This document shows positions 4,283 to 6,230 of a DNA stretch of 6,230 nucleotides, in pieces. Numbering within the stretch: position 1 is the first letter of the stretch; every line of letters starts with the position of its first letter. The translations under genes were made by a program, and so were the position numbers. The notes under the pieces are model-generated. The model saw only the letters and a list, made by a program, of their open reading frames with translations, had not been told where the DNA came from and made no database searches. The stretch spans positions 1-6,230 of the forward strand of contig JAITVM010000022.1 of the NCBI GenBank assembly GCA_031285815.1. The letters run 5' to 3'. The DNA comes from Clostridiales bacterium (GTDB taxonomy: Bacteria; Bacillota; Clostridia; Lachnospirales; JAITVM01).

Positions 4283-6230
4283 ATGAAAAGAAAAGAGTTA
4301 AAATTTTTAGTGCCTGTATTCTTTGTAATGGTTGTATTGCTGGTAGTAAACGCATACATCGGTTCAAGGGAGCAGACGCAGGCGGAGCTTAGGGCGATTG
4401 CCGAGTCTCCGGGTATTAACATGGAAGATTTGGTGCTTAATGAAGAGGAAGCAGAAGCATTAGGGTTAAGCCCTGCACAAGCTTCAAACCCTTGTGAAGT
4501 GTATGCAGCACAGTCTGAGGCCGGGATTTTTTCGGCAGATACATTTGTAGTTAGTTATTTGACTGATGGCGGCAAACCGGAGCCGGATGCTGTAGTGGTA
4601 GAAGCCGGCACATTGCTTACAAGGCCAGCTGACCCAGTTAAAAAAGGCTATACTTTCTTGCATTGGGAGTATAGGCTAGCATGTGACAACAAAACTTATG
4701 TTTGGAATTTTGATACTGATGTAGTTGGTTTTAACGTAACCTTGGTTGCGATATATAAACAAGAAGGCTCATCAGACATATTTTATAACGTAAACTTTGA
4801 CACTAAAGGCGGCAGGCCAGTCCCTAGCTCACAAATCGTTAAAGAAGGCGATAAAGTAGAAGAGCCGGAAGCCCCTGTTAAAGATGGCTATATTTTTGAT
4901 GGTTGGTTTAACGGTAATGACGAGTGGGATTTTGATACGGATGTAGTAACTGGCGATTTAAATTTAGTTGCAAAATGGACTGAAGACAATGGCAGCGGTA
5001 ATGAAGAGCATGATGTAACATTTGATACGGACGGCGGTACCCCAGTGCCACCGGCACAGAAAATTAAAGATGGCGAGAAAGTTACAAAACCACAAAACCC
5101 AACAAAACCAGGCTATATTTTTGATGGTTGGTTTAACGGCAATGACGAATGGGATTTTGATACGGATGTAGTAACTGGCGATTTAAATTTAGTTGCGAAA
5201 TGGACAGAAGATAATGGTGGCGGCAATGACGAAGAACATGATGTAACATTTGATACGGACGGCGGTACCCCAGTGCCACCTCCACAAAAAATTAAAGATG
5301 GCGATAAAATTACAAAACCACAAGACCCATCGAAACCAGGTTATATTTTTGATGGCTGGTTTGACGGCGAAGACGAGTGGGATTTTGATAAAGATGTAGT
5401 AACTGGAGACTTAGATTTAGTTGCTGAATGGGAAATTGACCCTAACTATAGGTTTACAGTAAAATTTAACGCAGATGGCGGCTCACCTGTCCCTGCAGAC
5501 CAAAAAATTGGCACAGAACAAAAAGTAACTGAGCCAAACCCAGCCCCGACAAAAGCCGGATATAATTTTGACGGCTGGTATTTAGGCAACAAAGAGTGGG
5601 ATTTTGATACAGATGTTGTAACTTCGGATATAACATTAGTAGCAAAATGGGAAGTTGACTCTAGGGAAGAACATGAAGTAACATTTGACACAGATGGCGG
5701 CACACCAGTACCACCACCACAAAATATTAAAGATGGCGGCAAAGTTACAAAACCACAAGACCCATCAAAACCAGGCTATATATTTGACGGCTGGTTTGAC
5801 GGCGAAGACGAGTGGGATTTTGACAATGATGTAGTAAATGGTGATTTAGATTTAGTTGCCGAATGGGAAATTGACCCTAACTACAGATTTACAGTAAAAT
5901 TTGACGCCGATGGCGGCTCGCCAGTGCCAGCAGAACAAAAAATAGGCACAGAGCAAAAAGTAAATAAACCATACCCAGACCCAACAAAACCAGGCTATAT
6001 TTTCGATGGCTGGTTTGACGGGAATGATGAATGGGATTTTAATACGGATGTTGTAACAAAAGATTTAACTTTAAAAGCTAAATGGGTAACAGACCCTAAT
6101 TATAAAGATGAGTATACTGTAAAATTTAACCCTAACGGCGGTACACCAACACCGGCAAACCAAATAGTGGCCAGGGGCGGGAAAGTAACAAAACCGGCTG
6201 ACCCAACAAGGGCAGGCTACCGTTTTATAG
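4283..6230 (+). CDS. Exported InlB B-repeat (Listeria-Bacteroides repeat) surface protein, 3' end outside the window
   Basis: The frame is open for 649 codons with no stop and continues past the window. The N-terminus is a signal peptide or membrane anchor: charged KRKELK (2-7), hydrophobic core 8-22 (FLVPVFFVMVVLLVV), and a possible cleavage after Ala24 (VNA). Residues 29-87 form an acidic, probably flexible region. From residue 88 the protein consists of about 65-residue Flg_new/InlB B-type beta-grasp repeats with the pattern VTFDTDGG...P..P.KPGYIFDGWF..DEWDF.TDVV...L.LVAKW. Seven are complete (88-158, 168-232, 243-307, 319-383, 391-456, 464-528, 536-601) and an eighth begins at 611. Short acidic linkers such as EDNGSG and EIDPNYR join them. 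Repeat 1 is the most divergent and carries an insertion with Cys134; the only other cysteine seen is Cys71. The protein is strongly acidic. Such repeats are found in cell-surface and adhesin-like proteins, but no ligand or enzyme domain is visible here. Any cell-wall anchor would lie beyond the window. Confidence 0.88.
   Translation, partial: MKRKELKFLVPVFFVMVVLLVVNAYIGSREQTQAELRAIAESPGINMEDLVLNEEEAEALGLSPAQASNPCEVYAAQSEAGIFSADTFVVSYLTDGGKPEPDAVVVEAGTLLTRPADPVKKGYTFLHWEYRLACDNKTYVWNFDTDVVGFNVTLVAIYKQEGSSDIFYNVNFDTKGGRPVPSSQIVKEGDKVEEPEAPVKDGYIFDGWFNGNDEWDFDTDVVTGDLNLVAKWTEDNGSGNEEHDVTFDTDGGTPVPPAQKIKDGEKVTKPQNPTKPGYIFDGWFNGNDEWDFDTDVVTGDLNLVAKWTEDNGGGNDEEHDVTFDTDGGTPVPPPQKIKDGDKITKPQDPSKPGYIFDGWFDGEDEWDFDKDVVTGDLDLVAEWEIDPNYRFTVKFNADGGSPVPADQKIGTEQKVTEPNPAPTKAGYNFDGWYLGNKEWDFDTDVVTSDITLVAKWEVDSREEHEVTFDTDGGTPVPPPQNIKDGGKVTKPQDPSKPGYIFDGWFDGEDEWDFDNDVVNGDLDLVAEWEIDPNYRFTVKFDADGGSPVPAEQKIGTEQKVNKPYPDPTKPGYIFDGWFDGNDEWDFNTDVVTKDLTLKAKWVTDPNYKDEYTVKFNPNGGTPTPANQIVARGGKVTKPADPTRAGYRFI
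4544..6230 (+). repeat. Tandem array of B-repeat coding units
   Basis: Units in DNA coordinates are 4544-4756, 4784-4978, 5009-5203, 5237-5431, 5453-5650, 5672-5866, 5888-6085 and 6113 to the window end. Start-to-start spacing is 240, 225, 228, 216, 219, 216 and 225 bases. Units 2, 3 and 4 are the most alike in DNA: 4886-4980 and 5111-5205 differ at three of 95 positions, all silent, and 5009-5052 is identical to 5237-5280. Later units have kept the protein pattern but differ at many silent sites, so the array holds both recent and old copies. Confidence 0.9.
5237..6085 (+). repeat. Two-repeat (dimer) duplication inside the array
   Basis: Units 4+5 (5237-5650) and 6+7 (5672-6085) are related as pairs with a period of 435 bases (145 residues). 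Units 4 and 6 share GEDEWDF and the following EWEIDPNYRFTVKF junction. Units 5 and 7 share ADGGSPVPA and QKIGTEQKV, which are absent from the other units. This shows that a two-repeat block was duplicated as one piece. Many silent differences between the copies mean the event is not recent. Confidence 0.75.

Noticed and set aside
5446..5742. A 98-codon minus-strand frame in the repeat region
   Set aside because: It is antisense to the B-repeat gene, and its glycine/proline/serine pattern is the mirror of repeat codons.
4544..6230. Regular repeats that might suggest a CRISPR array
   Set aside because: The period is about 216-240 bases, the frame is open throughout and the differences are mainly silent, so these are protein repeats.

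Overview
The window looks like a chromosomal segment of a low-to-moderate GC, Gram-positive-type bacterium, most likely Bacillota, class Clostridia. The signs are strong GGAGG-type ribosome binding sites, frequent AGG (Arg) and ATA (Ile) codons, rho-independent terminators with T-tracts, an ECF sigma/zinc anti-sigma pair, and a large surface-type protein built of Listeria-Bacteroides (InlB B-type) repeats. I cannot name the genus from sequence alone. All genes lie on the + strand.

Layout. (1) Positions 1-127 hold the C-terminal end of a small Mor-like helix-turn-helix regulator, closed by a clean rho-independent terminator (131-172). (2) A sigma-A-type promoter (175-203), with a short palindrome in its spacer, leads into purH (246-1799), the bifunctional enzyme for the last two steps of IMP synthesis. 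A ribonuclease Z-like metallo-beta-lactamase gene (1832-2743) follows after 32 bases. (3) A sigma/anti-sigma pair comes next (2807-3340 and 3349-3915). It is preceded by a sequence resembling an ECF-sigma promoter (TTAAAC, 16 bases, CGTA), which suggests autoregulation, and is followed by a long two-tier terminator hairpin (3980-4066). (4) A 367-base gap (3916-4282) holds that terminator, a nested hairpin (4111-4150), a perfect 22-base palindrome (4196-4217), a TATAAT box flanked by a second dyad, and a strong Shine-Dalgarno sequence. (5) A large open reading frame starts at 4283 and runs off the window. It encodes an exported or membrane-anchored protein with seven complete and one partial beta-grasp B-repeats.

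Working together: purH and rnz are housekeeping genes and probably share a transcript. The sigma/anti-sigma pair is a membrane-linked signalling switch. Whether it controls the neighbouring repeat protein is an open question: the ECF-like promoter motif in front of the sigma gene is not seen by eye in front of the repeat protein. The least ordinary part of the window is 3916-6230: the densely dyad-symmetric control region and the repeat protein, whose repeats show recent homogenisation and an older two-repeat duplication. I found no CRISPR array, tRNA, rRNA, transposase or clearly new multi-gene system.
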